This document shows, one piece after another, positions 50,168-63,190 of a DNA stretch of 64,000 nucleotides. The DNA lies in assembly GCF_947179165.1 (NCBI RefSeq), contig NC_077240.1:80736001-80800000 (forward strand). Direction: 5' to 3'. The position numbers and the translations under genes are program-made. The notes below the pieces were generated by a model. It was not told where the DNA came from. It did no database searches and saw only the letters and a list, made by a program, of their open reading frames with translations. Every line of letters begins with the position of its first letter. The first letter of the stretch is position 1. The DNA is from Solanum dulcamara (taxonomy: Eukaryota; Streptophyta; Magnoliopsida; Solanales; Solanaceae).

Positions 50168-53100
50168 ATATTGGATTATATTAATAAACTTTGAATTTGT
50201 TTAGTGTGATATATATATTTGTTGCTCTTTTTTTGTTATTAAAAGTGAAATAATGGTTTGTTAATCAATGGATGGTTCTTGTTTTTTGCAAGATAATGTA
50301 ATGTTGGTTGTTGATTTGATTTAATGTATATGATATTTATAATTTATTTACCATTGGAAAAAGTCATAAATTACCTTCTAAAGTTGCTTAGAAAAGTCAT
50401 TTATATGTTGATACTTTACGAGCGGTCTATTATTGTTTATCCTATTCTTGTTTAAAGCGAATTTAATACTAAAAGTTGATATCGCAAAAAAAATTAAACA
50501 TCAAAGAAAAATAAGTGTTTCTGCTAAATTATTGAAAAAAAAGGAGGGAAAAATATAGAAACTGATCTTGTCGGTTTTGATTCCAAACTCATGAGACGAG
50601 AAACTAAACTTAGAGCTTATAAAATTCGGTATTGAGCATAATTAGCTCAAAGAGAAGAAGGATTGCCTAGGCCTTATGAGGAGTTTAGGATCCTATTCAT
50701 TCGCTGGTCTGATGTGTGCATATTCATGGGCCAAGGTATTACACCATCACAACTATCCGATTTTCTATAAATATATCCTTCTTGTTCTGATGTACGCTTT
50801 ATTGAATCTCAAAACACTTTTTAAATTAATAATTATTAATTTATCAATTAAATAATATCTCTATAAAATAATAATATTTCATGATCTCATCTTTATTAAT
50901 TTAATGAGGTTTTCTATATTATATTTTTGGTGGTGATGAATTTAATTTGATGATAATGGTGAAATTATATTTGTACTATGAAATTGTAATATATTTCTCG
51001 ATAAGAAAAGTGAATGATTAAAAACAAATACCTTTATTGACTATTCCAACTATTGAGATAGTGCGATAGTGCGTTTTAACATCAAATAATTTGGCACTTT
51101 ATCTGTTATGACAAATTGGAATTAAGGTTTCTAAAAAGAATTTATGAAGATGATATTTAATCTATTACATGAATATTCCAAGAACTCTTAGTATGAAATT
51201 GACCATTCATCTTCCAAACTTTGGATTATTTTTCCACTTTCTATTTGAATTGAAATGATAATGATCAACCTTAATTTTATGTATCTTTTTAGGCTTTTAA
51301 AATTAAAATTTTTTTGTTGATTTACTAGCTAGAAATATACTAATGTCTATTTTAAGAAGGAGGTGTAGCAATGGTTGAAGGTAAATTCCCTTCATATCAT
51401 GTCTATACAAAAGGTAATATTTTCTGATATATATTAATTCTGATAATTTTTTTTAATTAAGTACTTCTATAAGAAAAAGGTAATTTATTAATAATTCTAA
51501 TCAAATTATTAAGTACTATCTCATTATAAAATGGGGCACATATGGTCAATTTGAGGATCGATATTTAAAGCTTATTTTTTAAAAAAATATAAATAAATTC
51601 AACCCTTTTAGAATCAACTATATAATAAGTTGACACTTTTGCCATCTTATGCTACTTTTTAATAATAAATTCATGCTTTATTTGGTTGTTATATTTATTT
51701 TTTTCTCATGAATAGTATGTATAAGTTATGTAAAAAAATGTAATTACTTTTATACACAATAGAACGTGCACTAGAAACATACTTTCTCCTTTTCAAACTG
51801 GTAGATACGTTTTGCTTCTCAAGAGTTTGTTTGACTAATTTTTGAAGCTAAATTAGATTAAATTAACTTAATATATTATAATTAAAATTTTGATATTCAA
51901 TAACTACATTAAAGATATTATAAGTTGCAATTTTTTTTCATATCAATTTGATGAAAATAATTATAGTTCAAACATTAGTCAAAATTTGTATAATTTGACT
52001 TTCGTAAAATGAAACATGACAATAATTAAAAGAACGGAAACGAAAAACTTGTATATTAAAAATGTCATAATATGGCTATAAGATTTTTAAAACTTATGAT
52101 TTTAAATATGTCATATAATTGTAGCTAGAAAATATCTCATAAAGTAAAATATGAAAAGTTAAAATTTAATTATTTTTAAATATAGAACCGTGCCATTGAG
52201 TAACGACTAATAAAATGCAGTCTCTTCCTTGACCTTTTAGAGAGGGGAGAATAGAGAAGAAAACGTCCTTTGCACAATTTTTTTTTCCCGCTTCCCCCTT
52301 TTCTTCACCATCAGTTGGAGTAGCACAATCTTTTGCCGGTCTACCAGCTCTTTCCTTGACTCAGACCTCAAGTAGGCGAGGTGACAAGACTTAATTTGAT
52401 GCAGGGTTCGGCATATAAAATATATTATCAAACAAAAGAGGGAGTAATTATTAATTTCAAATATTTTACTCCCGGAGCTATTCGGCTAGTTGAACAATTT
52501 TGTCTTTAAATTTAATTTTTTTGAGACATGTTGAATTGTTAATTAACTATATTGACTTGTCGTACTTTTTGTGGAACTTTGAACTAGATAGATTTTATTT
52601 CAAAAAATTTAAAGAATCTACTTCTAAATTCATGATTAAATTTAAGTGTTTTGATTCTAGCTCATACTCCTAACTCAACAACAACAACAACAATAATAAT
52701 AATAATAATAATATATTTAATAATAAAATCTAAAAAGGGTAAGACATATATATTCATCTTATCGTATTTGCGTAAGATAGAAAAATAATTTTCAATATAA
52801 AAAGAGCATTACGTTATTTTGACACATGTAACAATGGGTGGTGTGGCTGCTTAGAACTGTCAAAACTATAAACTCAAAAATATAAAATATTTAAAGAAGA
52901 TAAAAAGAGAACAAGTTGTACCCAAAATTACAATATATTTACAAAAATAATTAAAAAAAAAAAAGAGAGAGAGAGAACAAGTTGCACCCCAAATAACACG
53001 TTGAAGAACATTTCTAAGTAAATTCATTTATAGACCATAGACTCTAAACCAAGTCAACTACATCCTTTGTTGACTCTTCCTTATAGTACGTATAATATAT

Positions 53101-53290
53101 ACTTGCTCCATTGATTGTAAAAAAATGTATTATTTTGTTAATAACTTTTATTTAACATATTTAAAAACATAATAAATAATATTTTGATATATTTAACATA
53201 TTTTTAATTTAAAATCGATCACAAGATTAAAAAATTTACAAGTTAAAACAGAACACACAAATTAAAATGGATGGAGAAATTTCTTTTCCC
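50168..53290. other. Interval between the two PCR genes
   Basis: Contains the 3' UTR of copy A. A degenerate repeat at about 50560-50775 (CCAAACTCATGAGACGAGAA to TATTCATGGGCCAAGG) is shared with 55890-56140. A block at about 51120-51420 is shared with 58090-58390. The region 52000-53290 repeats the upstream region of copy A. (AAC)n/(AAT)n microsatellite at about 52678-52712. No gene recognised. Confidence 0.6.
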
Positions 53291-53294
53291 CTAC

Positions 53295-53302
53295 TATAAA
53301 TA
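53295..53302 (+). promoter_or_regulatory. Probable TATA box of PCR gene B
   Basis: TATAAATA in the same context and at nearly the same distance (about 100 bases) from the ATG as in copy A. Confidence 0.65.
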
Positions 53303-53397
53303 CAACTGATAATTTGCATATCTTGCACAAGAACTACATACTTTTTTGTCTTTCATTTAATTTTCTCAACAACAACTAGAAGAATTTTTAAGTTATC

Positions 53398-55509
53398 ATG
53401 AACCCCTCAGCTCCACTAGCTTACGGCGAAAAACCGACGACCGGCATCCCTGTGCCGGGACAGTTTCAACCTAATCATCCCGGAACTTGGTCCACTGGAC
53501 TTTGTGACTGCACCTCTGATTACTCAAATTGTAAGTTGTTCTTTTTCTATTCGCTCTGTTTCAATTTATTCGAAGTTAATTTTTTTTCATTAGTAAATGG
53601 GAGTTTGAGAGCTTCGATAAAGTTATTTTTTCGTGTGATATGAATTACGGATTTGAGCTATAAAATATACTTATAATCCTTCCCCAAATCATGTGTGAAC
53701 GGAATTATTTAAATTAACTTTAAATTTCACATTTTAGTGTTAATAACAAGTTTTTATAGTTACATAAAGATGTTAAAATATTTATTTTTGAATTTTATTT
53801 TGATTCAAATTATGTCATATAAATTGAATTTTTTTAAAAAAATAAATTGTGATTATTAAACGTTTTTTTTTCAGGTTGCATAACTTGTTGGTGTCCATGT
53901 ATTACATTTGGACAGATTGCAGAGATCGTCGACAAAGGAACAACTTGTAAGCAAACAACAAAAGTATCCTATTTCATTATTATTTGAGTTTGATATGTTT
54001 TACCTGATCCGATGATTTATCAAGAAAAAGGACAAATAATTTACTATTACCAATTATTTGACTTTGTTACTACTGTATTTAACTTTTTATTATAATTACA
54101 CAAACGCTTATGATTTTTTTATTACGACAAAACAATTTCTTCTTTTTTTAAAAAAATTGCATTCAATCAAATATTGCTACATAAATTATGTTTTTGACTT
54201 GTGAATTTTATTTATTTGCAGCCTGTGGTGCAAGTGGAGGTCTGTATTTTTTAATTGAATTATTAACAGGATGTGGATGTATTTATTCATGTTTCTATCG
54301 TACAAAAATGAGGAAACAATACATGTTACCAGAAAGCCCTTGTGGGGACTGTTGTCTTCATTTTTGCTGTGAATGTTGTGCTTTGTGCCAAGAACATCGT
54401 GAACTCAAACATCGTGGATATGACATGTCTATTGGTAAGTAATATTCCTTTTTTTTGGTATCGTTTTAGGCTCTACTAATACAATAAAAAAGACTAGGAC
54501 ACCCCTTTCTTCTTATTTATGCTGCATCAGTCCCATAGAATGGGGTAGATAGGAGTTAATCAGTAATGGTAAAGCGTTCATTTCAATATCTATAAACGGT
54601 GACAATTGCTCAGTCTATTTGATCGAATTGATAGATACGAAACCCTCCCCATTCTTTGGATTTTATCAATCAGATGAAAAAAAAAGACTTATCTTTTTTA
54701 CTAAGATGATCAAAAGTTATTTTTCACTATCAAATTTTCTTGGAATAATGATGTCGAAGGGGGAAATTTCGAAAGAGAAATAGTTTTAATCATTCCTTAG
54801 AAGCTGAATCTTTCTCTCCTATTAAGTCACTTGAAGATGCAGAATCAAAAAGAATTCGTTTATTCTTAACATTTTACCTTTTGAAGAGTATGATTCGATC
54901 TAGAATTCTAATTAATAATGGAAGAATACTATTTACATTCTACTACAAATTTTGGTGGTGCAAATTAATATTCCTTAGCAAAAGTTTATACAATTTTATA
55001 TAATTTTTTTTAAAAGTAATTTTAAAAAAAAATGTCACTTTTTCATATGATCAAAAAGTCACTTTGGAGGTGAAACGACTTTATCCAAGATGACTCCTAT
55101 CTAAGATTTTTTGTCAAAGATGAGGAAGTCTTACCGATGGGTAAATACAACCACCTTTAGTGGTATAAATATTGCTTGACTAAAAATAATTTTTTACTTC
55201 TCATTTTATGTTAATTATTAAACAACATGATCTTATATCAACAAAAATATCATGACATACTTTAATATTATAAATTTTATGAATATTTTTATATGTATCA
55301 AAAGTTTTTTTTTTCATTCTTAAACGGTCTATCCAGACAAACATCGCTATATAACATAAAATGTTTTTTTTTTATTTTAATTAAAATTGTTGAGATATAC
55401 TTATGGTTCTTGTGTTTACAACATATGTATAGGTTGGCAAGCAAATATGGATAATCAAAACAGAGGGATAGCAATGGCTCCAGGAGTTCAAGGAGGAATG
55501 ACTCGATAA
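53398..55509 (+). CDS. PLAC8/PCR family cysteine-rich protein, copy B
   Basis: Exons 53398-53530, 53875-53946, 54222-54434 and 55433-55509 have exactly the same lengths as copy A (164 aa) with matching splice sites. CCITCWCPC and the two later Cys clusters are intact. Differences lie mainly in exon 1 (ProAla to LeuAla at residues 7-8, DCFSDVPN to DCTSDYSN) and at the start of exon 3 (CGLSGG to CGASGG, LLI to FLI). From about base 29 of exon 3 to its end, the two genes are identical. Intron 3 contains an insertion of about 390 bases not found in copy A. Confidence 0.92.
54490..54880. other. Foreign-looking insertion in PCR-B intron 3
   Basis: This segment (with GCATCAGTCCCATAGAATGG and CGAAACCCTCCCCATTCTTT) is absent from intron 3 of copy A and has more balanced base composition than its surroundings. 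Its texture is like organelle DNA, possibly plastid spacer or intron, but I cannot place it. Confidence 0.4.
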
Positions 55510-55889
55510 ATAATGGATTGTGTTAACAAACTTTGAATTTGTTTAGTGATATATATTTGTATATATTTGTTGCTCTCTTTTTGTTATTAAAAGTGAAATA
55601 ATGGTTTGTTAATCAATGGATGGTTCCTGTTTTTTGCAAGATGTAATGTTGGTTGTTGATTTGATATAATGTATATGATATTTATAATTTATTTACTATT
55701 GAAAAAAGTCATAAATTAACTTCTAAAGTTGCTTAGAAAAGTTATTTGTATGTTGATACTTTACCAGCGATTTATCATAATCCTATTCTTGTTTGGAGTG
55801 AATTTAATATTAAAAGCTGATATTGCAAAAAAATTAAACATAAAAAAAAGTGTGTTTGAGTTAAATTACTGTAAAAAAGGAGGGAAAAA

Positions 55890-56270
55890 AATAGAAACCG
55901 ATCTTGTTGATTTTGATTCCAAACTCATGAGAGGAGAAACTAAACTTAGAGCTTATAAAATTCGGTATTGAACGTAACCCACAATCTAAAAGTTAGCTCA
56001 AAAGAAAAAGGATTGTCTAGGCTTTATCAGGAGTCCATGATCCCGTTCATTCGATGGTCTGATGTGTGCACATTCATGGGCCAAGGTATTCCACCATCGC
56101 AGCTATTCGGTTTCCTGAGAGCCCACCTTCGGCCTGACTCTGATATCACATTAAAATAAAAATGAGGAAACGAAAATATACTTTTGGGAGAAATTTCTCT
56201 TCTTGTTAGTCAATATCACCTCCTTTTATAGTCTTGGGCCAATGGATTGCCCATTTCGATAAGATAATAT
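55890..56270. repeat. Retroelement-like relic downstream of PCR-B
   Basis: It matches 50560-50775. At its end, minus-strand TGATATCAGAGTCAGGCC resembles a primer-binding site for initiator-Met tRNA, next to possible LTR sequence. No domain survives; short open frames here are remnants at best. Confidence 0.35.
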
Positions 56271-56491
56271 ATTTTCAAAAAATTCCTATATAAATATAAG
56301 GTCGCATTAATATTATAAATTAATAATTTGTTAAAAGTACAAATATATCTAAGACAATTTAATAAAACATGATTTTATTGTGCTTTGTTTTTTGTTAAAA
56401 TTTAAATCTAGTTGTAGCTCATCTCTAACTTTTCTTATTGCATCCAAAAGTTTCGGTGTTGTTACGACTGCAAATCTTTTTGAGTACATGT

Positions 56492-56761
56492 GGAAGGATC
56501 TCTTTTATACTCACATAATGCTTTACATATTTGATTTGTCATTATTGATTTTGTGACATCTTTTAAATGAGAAGTCATTTTTGAATATGGTTTCAAAAAA
56601 TTTCTATGTTGCTTATATAGTTTAGTGGAATGATCTCTTTTGCACTCACATAATGCTTTACATATTTGATTTGTCATTGTTGATTTTGTGACATCTTTTA
56701 AATGAGAAGTCGTTTTTGGATATGATTTCAAGAATTTTCTATGTTGCTTATATAGTTTAGT
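56492..56761. repeat. Two-copy 135-base tandem repeat
   Basis: The unit containing CTCACATAATGCTTTACATA is present twice in succession with a few substitutions. Because 135 is a multiple of three, the minus strand stays open through both copies (KDVTKS and NQICKALCE appear twice), but most differences change the amino acid. Confidence 0.85.
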
Positions 56762-56804
56762 TTCCCACCATCATAAATTGAATGTTTTTATGAAAGATAT
56801 AAGG

Positions 56805-57009
56805 AAAAAGGTTCAAATAACATGAACTTTGAGAAAAGGTTCATTTATGTCATCCGTTAAAAGTTTGGCTCATTTATGTCATTTTCGTTTGAGAAAAGGC
56901 TCATCCATGCCATTATTTGTTAATTGAAATGGCATAGATGAGTCAAGCTTTTAACGGATGATATAAATGAACATTTTCTCAAAGTTCGATGACATATTTG
57001 AACCTTTTT
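56805..57009. mobile_element. Short foldback MITE
   Basis: Ends AAAAAGGTTCAAATA and TATTTGAACCTTTTT, arms containing TCATCCGTTAAAAG and its complement. Same family as the larger element at 41063-43035. Confidence 0.7.
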
Positions 57010-60000
57010 CATTTTAAATAATAATTTAGTTAATGACGTGACCAAATCATAATTGACCACGTGTCAAAATAGTTTTGCAAAATAAAAAATATGTTTAGTT
57101 TACAAATAATGGCATGGATGAGTAACTTTTAACGAATGACATAGATAAATATTTTTTCAAAGTTCGATAACATATTTGAGCATTTTCTCAAGAACAATGA
57201 ATAATATTTGATTATTAAGAAACACCGAACATTATGTATAACAAGTTTATTTTACAATGAATCATTGAATTCTTGAATTTATTTTATAATTAATCATTTA
57301 ACAAAAAAATATATTTCAATGAATAATACATATACGTTGTACTTTATGTATATGAATTTATTTTTTATATGATACGTAATTTAGTAAAATATAGTGATGT
57401 TGATGTATTTATTGTATTTTATGTATAATAAATTTATTTTTTATGTGAATTCAACAAATATGGTATATAAATTAGTAAGATATAATAATTTTGATGTAAT
57501 CAAAATTAACCTTCATTGAATCTTAAAACACTTTTTAAATTAATAATTATTAATTTATCAATTAAATAATATCTCTACAAAATAATAATATTTTATGATC
57601 CATCTATATTAATTTAATAAGATTTTAATATATTATATTTTTGGTGGTGATGGTTTTAATTTGATGATAATGGTGAAATTAATTGTGATGTTGATGGTTT
57701 TGTAGGTGTATGGTGAAATTAATGATGGTTGTGTGACAAATTGGCTAGTAGATAATTTTACGTGTCATTTTCTCTAGTATATATAGTGCTGATCCTAGCC
57801 CACTTAATTTGTTTTTTTTTTTCATTTGATGTCGATAGATATTTTAAAATCTAATTACTTTAGATTTGCATCCAAATTTTTTATTAATTATATTTTTTTT
57901 TCTTGTGTTTCACGTGATACACACAAATAGACAAATCTACAATAATGATAATCCAACATTTTCCTGACAAGAAAAGTGAACGATTAAAAATAAATACTTT
58001 TATTGACTACTCCAACTAACGAGATAGTGCGATAAGTGCGTTTTAACATCAAATAATTTGGTCACTTTATCTTTTATGACAAATTGGAATTAAGGTTTCT
58101 AAAAAGAACTTATGATCAAGATGACATTTAATCTATTACAGGAATATTCCAAGAACTCTCAGTATGAAATTGATCATTCATCTACCCAACTTTGGATTAT
58201 TTTTCCACTTTCTATTTGAATTGAAATGATAATGATCAAACTTAATTTTATGTATCTTTTTAGGGTTTTTAGTTTTTTTTTAAAAAAAAATTGTTGATTT
58301 ACTAGCTAGAAATATACTAATGTCTATTTTAAGGAGGAGGTGTAGCAATGGTTGAAGGTAGTTTCCCTTCATATCATGTCTATAAGAAAAAAAAAGTATT
58401 ATTTTCTGACATTATATATTAATTCTGATCAAACTTTAAGAACTTCTATGGAAAAAAATTGTAATTTATTAATAATTCTAATGAAAGTATTAAGTATAGC
58501 TCATTAATTATAAAATGGCGCAAGTGCACATATAATCAATTTGAGGATCGCTATTTAAAGCATAATTGAATGTTTATAACTTTTTTAAATATAAATTTTT
58601 ACACTTTTAGAATCAACTTATACAAGATCTGAAATTCAAAGTTTGAAAGTGAGATAAAATGTTTGAAGTTTGGCAAATTGTTTGTGCAAGTAAAATTCAG
58701 ATATTTGAGTCTGAAGTTTAATTTGACAGTGTATTTATATTAAACTAATTTATTCACTCAATTGTCACTCATGGTACCTTAAATTCATATTGTACCTTAT
58801 TCATTTTATTCATAATACCTTAATTTAATTAATTCATAATGAGTGCCTTATCCTATTCATGATACCTCAATTTAGTTTATTCATAATTCATATTGTTTCT
58901 TTTCTAGTGTTCATGTGATACACACAGTTAGACAATAGACATACCTATGGACAATGAATTATGATAATGATAATCCAACGTTGTTTACTCTCTGATGAAA
59001 AGTGAACGATTAAAATTAAAATTATTATATGAAACGATATTTATATTGACTATTCCAAATTTCCAACTATTGAGATATATAGTGCGATTTAACATCAAGT
59101 CATTTGGTCACTTTATTTTTTATGACAAATTGGAATTAAGGTTTCTAAAATGAACTTATGAAAATGACATTTCATCTATTACATGAATATTATTCCTAAA
59201 CTTTAGATTATTTTTCTAAATTGAAATGATACTGATCAACTTAATTTTATGTATCTTTTTTGGGGGGTTTTAATATAAATAAATTGTTGATTTACTAGCT
59301 AGAAATATACTAATGTCTATTCCAAGAAGAAGGAAATATTTTCTGACAATTCTGATCAAACTTTTAATTAAGTACTTCTACAAAAAAAAAAAGAAGGTAA
59401 TTTATTAATAATTCTAATCAAATTATTAAGTACTATCTCATTATAAAATGGGGCACGTATGGTCAATTTGAGGATCGATATTTAAAGCTAAGTCAAGGTT
59501 CCTAGTTTTTAAAAATAAATAAATTCACCCTTTTAGAATCAACTATATAATAAGTTGGCGCTTTTGCCATCTTATGTTACTTTTTAATAATAAATTCATG
59601 CTTTATTTGGTTGTTATATTTATTTTTTCTCATGAATAGTATGTATAAGTTATGCAAAAGTGTAATTATTTTTATGCAGAATAGAATGTGCCTTTCTCCT
59701 TTTCAAATTAGTTGAAATATTTTGCTTCTCAGAATCTGTTTGACTAATTTTCGAAGTTAAATTAAATAAAATTAACTTAATATATTATAATTAAATTTAG
59801 ATATTCAATAACTATATTAAAAGTACTATAAGTTGCAATTTTTTTTCATATCAATTTGATGAATAAAATTATAATTCAAATATTAGTCAAAATTTATATA
59901 ATTTGACTCTCCTAAAATAAAATATGACAATTAATTTGAAATGAGGAAAGTAAATACCACTAAGGAATGAACTAGAAAACACTAAAATGATAAAATTGAT

Positions 60001-60860
60001 AACCTTCATAATAGCAAAAAAATCTTGAGTAGTATTTGTTTTAAAAGGGAACATATAATTTAAAATTATATATATACTGATTTATAATATGTTATACCAA
60101 ATACTCAATAAGAAACCATCTTTATATTATAAAATATTATTAATTTTTTATTATAATTTATATTTAAACCACACAGCGCTAATCACTGATAATGATTGGT
60201 CCTGCTTTTCTATGTTTCCATTTCTAGCACATGTAATAATGACTCGAAATACTAGCGTGAGTCTACGGTGAGACGATTGGAATTTTTTTATTTTTAATTA
60301 AAGATTTTGAAATTGTACTTTAAAAAATAAAAATAATTTTATTAATAACTTTGCTTTTATTATAATATATCAATTTAAATTTAATCAGACTTATGATAAT
60401 GAACATCAGATAAGAAAAAAAAGAGATACTAAAAACAACTTTAAAATGGTCAAACTTTTGGAGGTTGTCTCTATGAAGAAATTTATTCAAGTGTACCCTT
60501 CTAGTTTTTACTATCTAGTTTATGACCCACTATTCTTTTCAATTTTCAACATACACCCACGACCTTTCTAGTTTTCTTTTTACAATGATATGTGAAAGGA
60601 TGTAGTTATAGCTAAGTGATGTTTTTGGTCAAAAATTTTTTTGGAAATAAATTAAAAAGTGACAGCTTAGTATATTGACTAACTCTTTAAAATTATAATA
60701 AATTTCATTTAAACACTCGAACTATAATAAGTACCATGTTAAGCATATGAATACATGCTGAAATATTCCTATTAAACACTTTTAGTTTAAATTTTAAAAT
60801 TTTCTCTTGCGTGTGCTGTCAAGTGCCTATTAGGCAAATAAGTTTATCACTTACAATATA
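57010..60860. other. AT-rich repeated interval, no gene
   Basis: Contains diverged repeats of the PCR-A downstream region: 58000-58400 matches 51000-51420, and 59030-59640 matches parts of 51100-51700 again. Nothing with coding character beyond an 18-24 codon frame at 58348. Confidence 0.55.
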
Positions 60861-60863
60861 AGT

Positions 60864-61060
60864 ATAATACATAAATGTGCATTTTAACTTGTCCTCAACT
60901 CACATCTATGTCTTCTAACTTTAGGCATGCACAAGTCGACACTTAAACTTCTATAAAGTTGAATAAGTAGACACACATATTTTACGTAACATAATACATC
61001 CAGGACATAAATTGCCACGTAGAACGCCATTTAGGATGCATAAGCCTCACTAAATCGTAA
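60864..61060. mobile_element. Partial MITE related to the hydrolase intron-1 element
   Basis: ATAATACATAAATGTGC and GGCATGCACAAGTCGACACTTAAACTTC match the arms of the element at 20102-20362. The other end is not clear. Confidence 0.5.
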
Positions 61061-61858
61061 AACCTCACGCATGTTTCAATTGAGACTCATGTGTATAATT
61101 AAGTAAGATGATACATTTTGTGTTTAACTTAATCAACTAATAAACACTTGAGAATAAATGCAAAAGTTACCAACTAATAAACACTTGAGAATACATGCAA
61201 AAGTTCATTTAAGATTTGAATCAAATATGTCTATTTTAAATATTTTATCATGTGTTCATATACTTAATTAAAATAAGGCTTAATCCAAATATATAAATAA
61301 AATTTACTAATAAAAGGAGTTGTCACTGTATTAAGCGGGGCAACAAATAAATTGAAACAAGGGACTGCATATATAGTAGTATATACCACTAATACATGAG
61401 ATGAAACCAACGGATGGAGTGGTAAGTACTTCTTTATCCTTCATACTTAATCAAAAATCTCGAATTCAAATTTTATGAGTACAAAATCGTATTTATTAAA
61501 AATCGTTTTACGTTTTTAATTAGAAACCGCTTTACGCTGGAGTAAAATGGAGGCAAGTTCTGGAGAAAGTAGTACCAATAATCATAGACAAACAGTTTAA
61601 AAATTGTTCTTCAATGCCGAACGTAGCTGGTCTACTACAATCTACTCCCAAATGGGCGCATTAAAAGTAACAAAAACACGACACCAAAAACAAAAAGGCA
61701 AAACAATAGGTACAGTTTCTTCACTTTCTTGCCCAACCCTTTCTTTTTCTTTTAACTTTTTTCTTGAAAAAAGAGCACCCTTTTTGTTTGTCTGCTGAGA
61801 TTGAAAGAGGAGAATGATGATGATGAGTTAGGGGGAAGAGGGGGGGAGTGAATGGGAG

Positions 61859-62095
61859 ATGGAGAAAGCAGAGGAAGAGTTAGAGAGAAGGAGTAAGTTC
61901 TTGAATAGTTTGATATTGAAGAAGAAATCAGTTGAGGAGAAACAGCAAAATGAGCATTTGAATGTTCGTGTGAGAGCCTCAGATATGTCAATTTCTCTGC
62001 AAAATCATGCCTTTAAGTGTGCAAGAGACAATCTTGATGCTACTATGGCTTGTGGGAAACTTGACAGTAAACGCCTTGCTTTGGCTCTTAAAAAG
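61859..62095 (+). CDS. Dynein light-chain-like protein, first exon (partial gene)
   Basis: Exon of 79 codons starting MEKAEEELERRSKFLNSL and ending LDSKRLALALKK, then a GTACTA donor in phase 0. This resembles the N-terminal half of plant dynein light chain (LC8/LC6-type) proteins, in which a charged coiled N-terminus precedes the LC8 fold; relatives continue EFD...GPAWHCIVG in the next exon. That exon is not seen before 64000, so the gene should run off the right edge. Plants lack dynein motors, and these proteins act as dimerising hubs for other partners. The ATG at 61859 was chosen because it opens the conserved block; an earlier ATG run at 61815 hits a stop. Confidence 0.65.
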
Positions 62096-63190
62096 GTACT
62101 AATTTTCTACTTGAGTATGCTTTTCAATTTTCAGGTTTGTGGTTTTCTTGGATTTTAAGTTCTGGGTTTTGTTTGATTTGCTAAGTTCTATTCGATGTGT
62201 GTATAAAGTTTGCATTTTGATAGTTGTCTGTGGGGGTGGGTGCGAGGGTGGGGGGGAGGCTCGTTCAAGTTGCTCTATGTTTCTTGTTTTCTTTGAAAAA
62301 TCATGCCTTTAAGTATGCAAGAGACAATCTTGATGCTACTATGGCTTGTAGGGAACTTGACGGTAAAAGCCTTGCACTGGCTCTCGAAAAGGTACTACTT
62401 TTCTACTTGAGTGTTTGTGTAATATTAAGCTATTGCTTCTTAGTTTATGGTGTGTCGGTTGTTGCACTATTTTGTTGTTACTGTTTTCAAATTAGTTGCT
62501 ATGTTTTCTTCAATGTTGTTTTTCCTTTTCATACCTACTTTGATTTACTGTACTTGAGCACCGTGCGACCTGCGGAAACAGCCTCTCTACCTCCACAAGG
62601 TATAGGGGTAAGGTTTGCATACACTCTAAGCTCTCCAGACCTACTTGTGGGATTACACTGAGTATGTTATTGTTGTATTAAGCTAGTGCTTCTTGTTTAT
62701 GCTTCTTAAATTCTTAGGTTTGTGGTTTTCTTGGATTTTTTACATTGTGAATTTGGTTTGATTTTCTAATTACTGTTGAATGTGTGTTTAAAGTTAACAT
62801 TTTGATGGTTGTGTGTGTGGGGAGTGTGGGGCGGAGGTTCGTTCAAGTTGCTCTATGGTTCTTGTTTTTCTCTGCAAAATCATGTCTTTAAGTGTGCAAG
62901 AGACAATCTTGATGCTATGGCCTATGGGTTTTGTTTGATTTTCTAAGTTCTATTGGATGTATGTTCAATGTTTGGATTTTGATAGTTATGTGTGTGTTGG
63001 GGGTGGGGGTGGGGGTGGCTCGTTCAAGCTGCTGTATGGCTTGTTTTCCTCTGCATATCGTTCAAGCTGCTGTATGGCTTGTTTTCCTCTGCATATCATG
63101 CTTGAGATAATCTTGATGCTATGGCTTGTGGGAAACTTGACAGTAAACGCCTTACTCTGCTGTCAAAAAATACTACTAGTACTTGGTTAT
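62003..63190 (+). repeat. Repeated exon end / intron start of the dynein light-chain-like gene
   Basis: The block AATCATGCCTTTAAG...AGAGACAATCTTGATGCTA begins at 62003 (real exon), 62299, 62878 and, degenerate, near 63096. Between them GTGGTTTTCTTGGATTTT, TTTGATAGTT and GGCTCGTTCAAG also recur. The second block still ends in a codon-phase AAAAG|GTACT donor; the third and fourth are truncated. Confidence 0.8.
62450..62676 (+). mobile_element. 5'-truncated RTE LINE tail (or SINE sharing that tail)
   Basis: Contains GGAAACAGCCTCTCTACCTC, GTAAGGTTTGCATACACTCT and ends TTATTGTTGTATTA. It matches the 3' tail of the LINE at 33187. Near-identical direct repeats of about 25 bases starting ATTAAGCTA (62423 and 62677) flank it as a target duplication. 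Confidence 0.75.
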
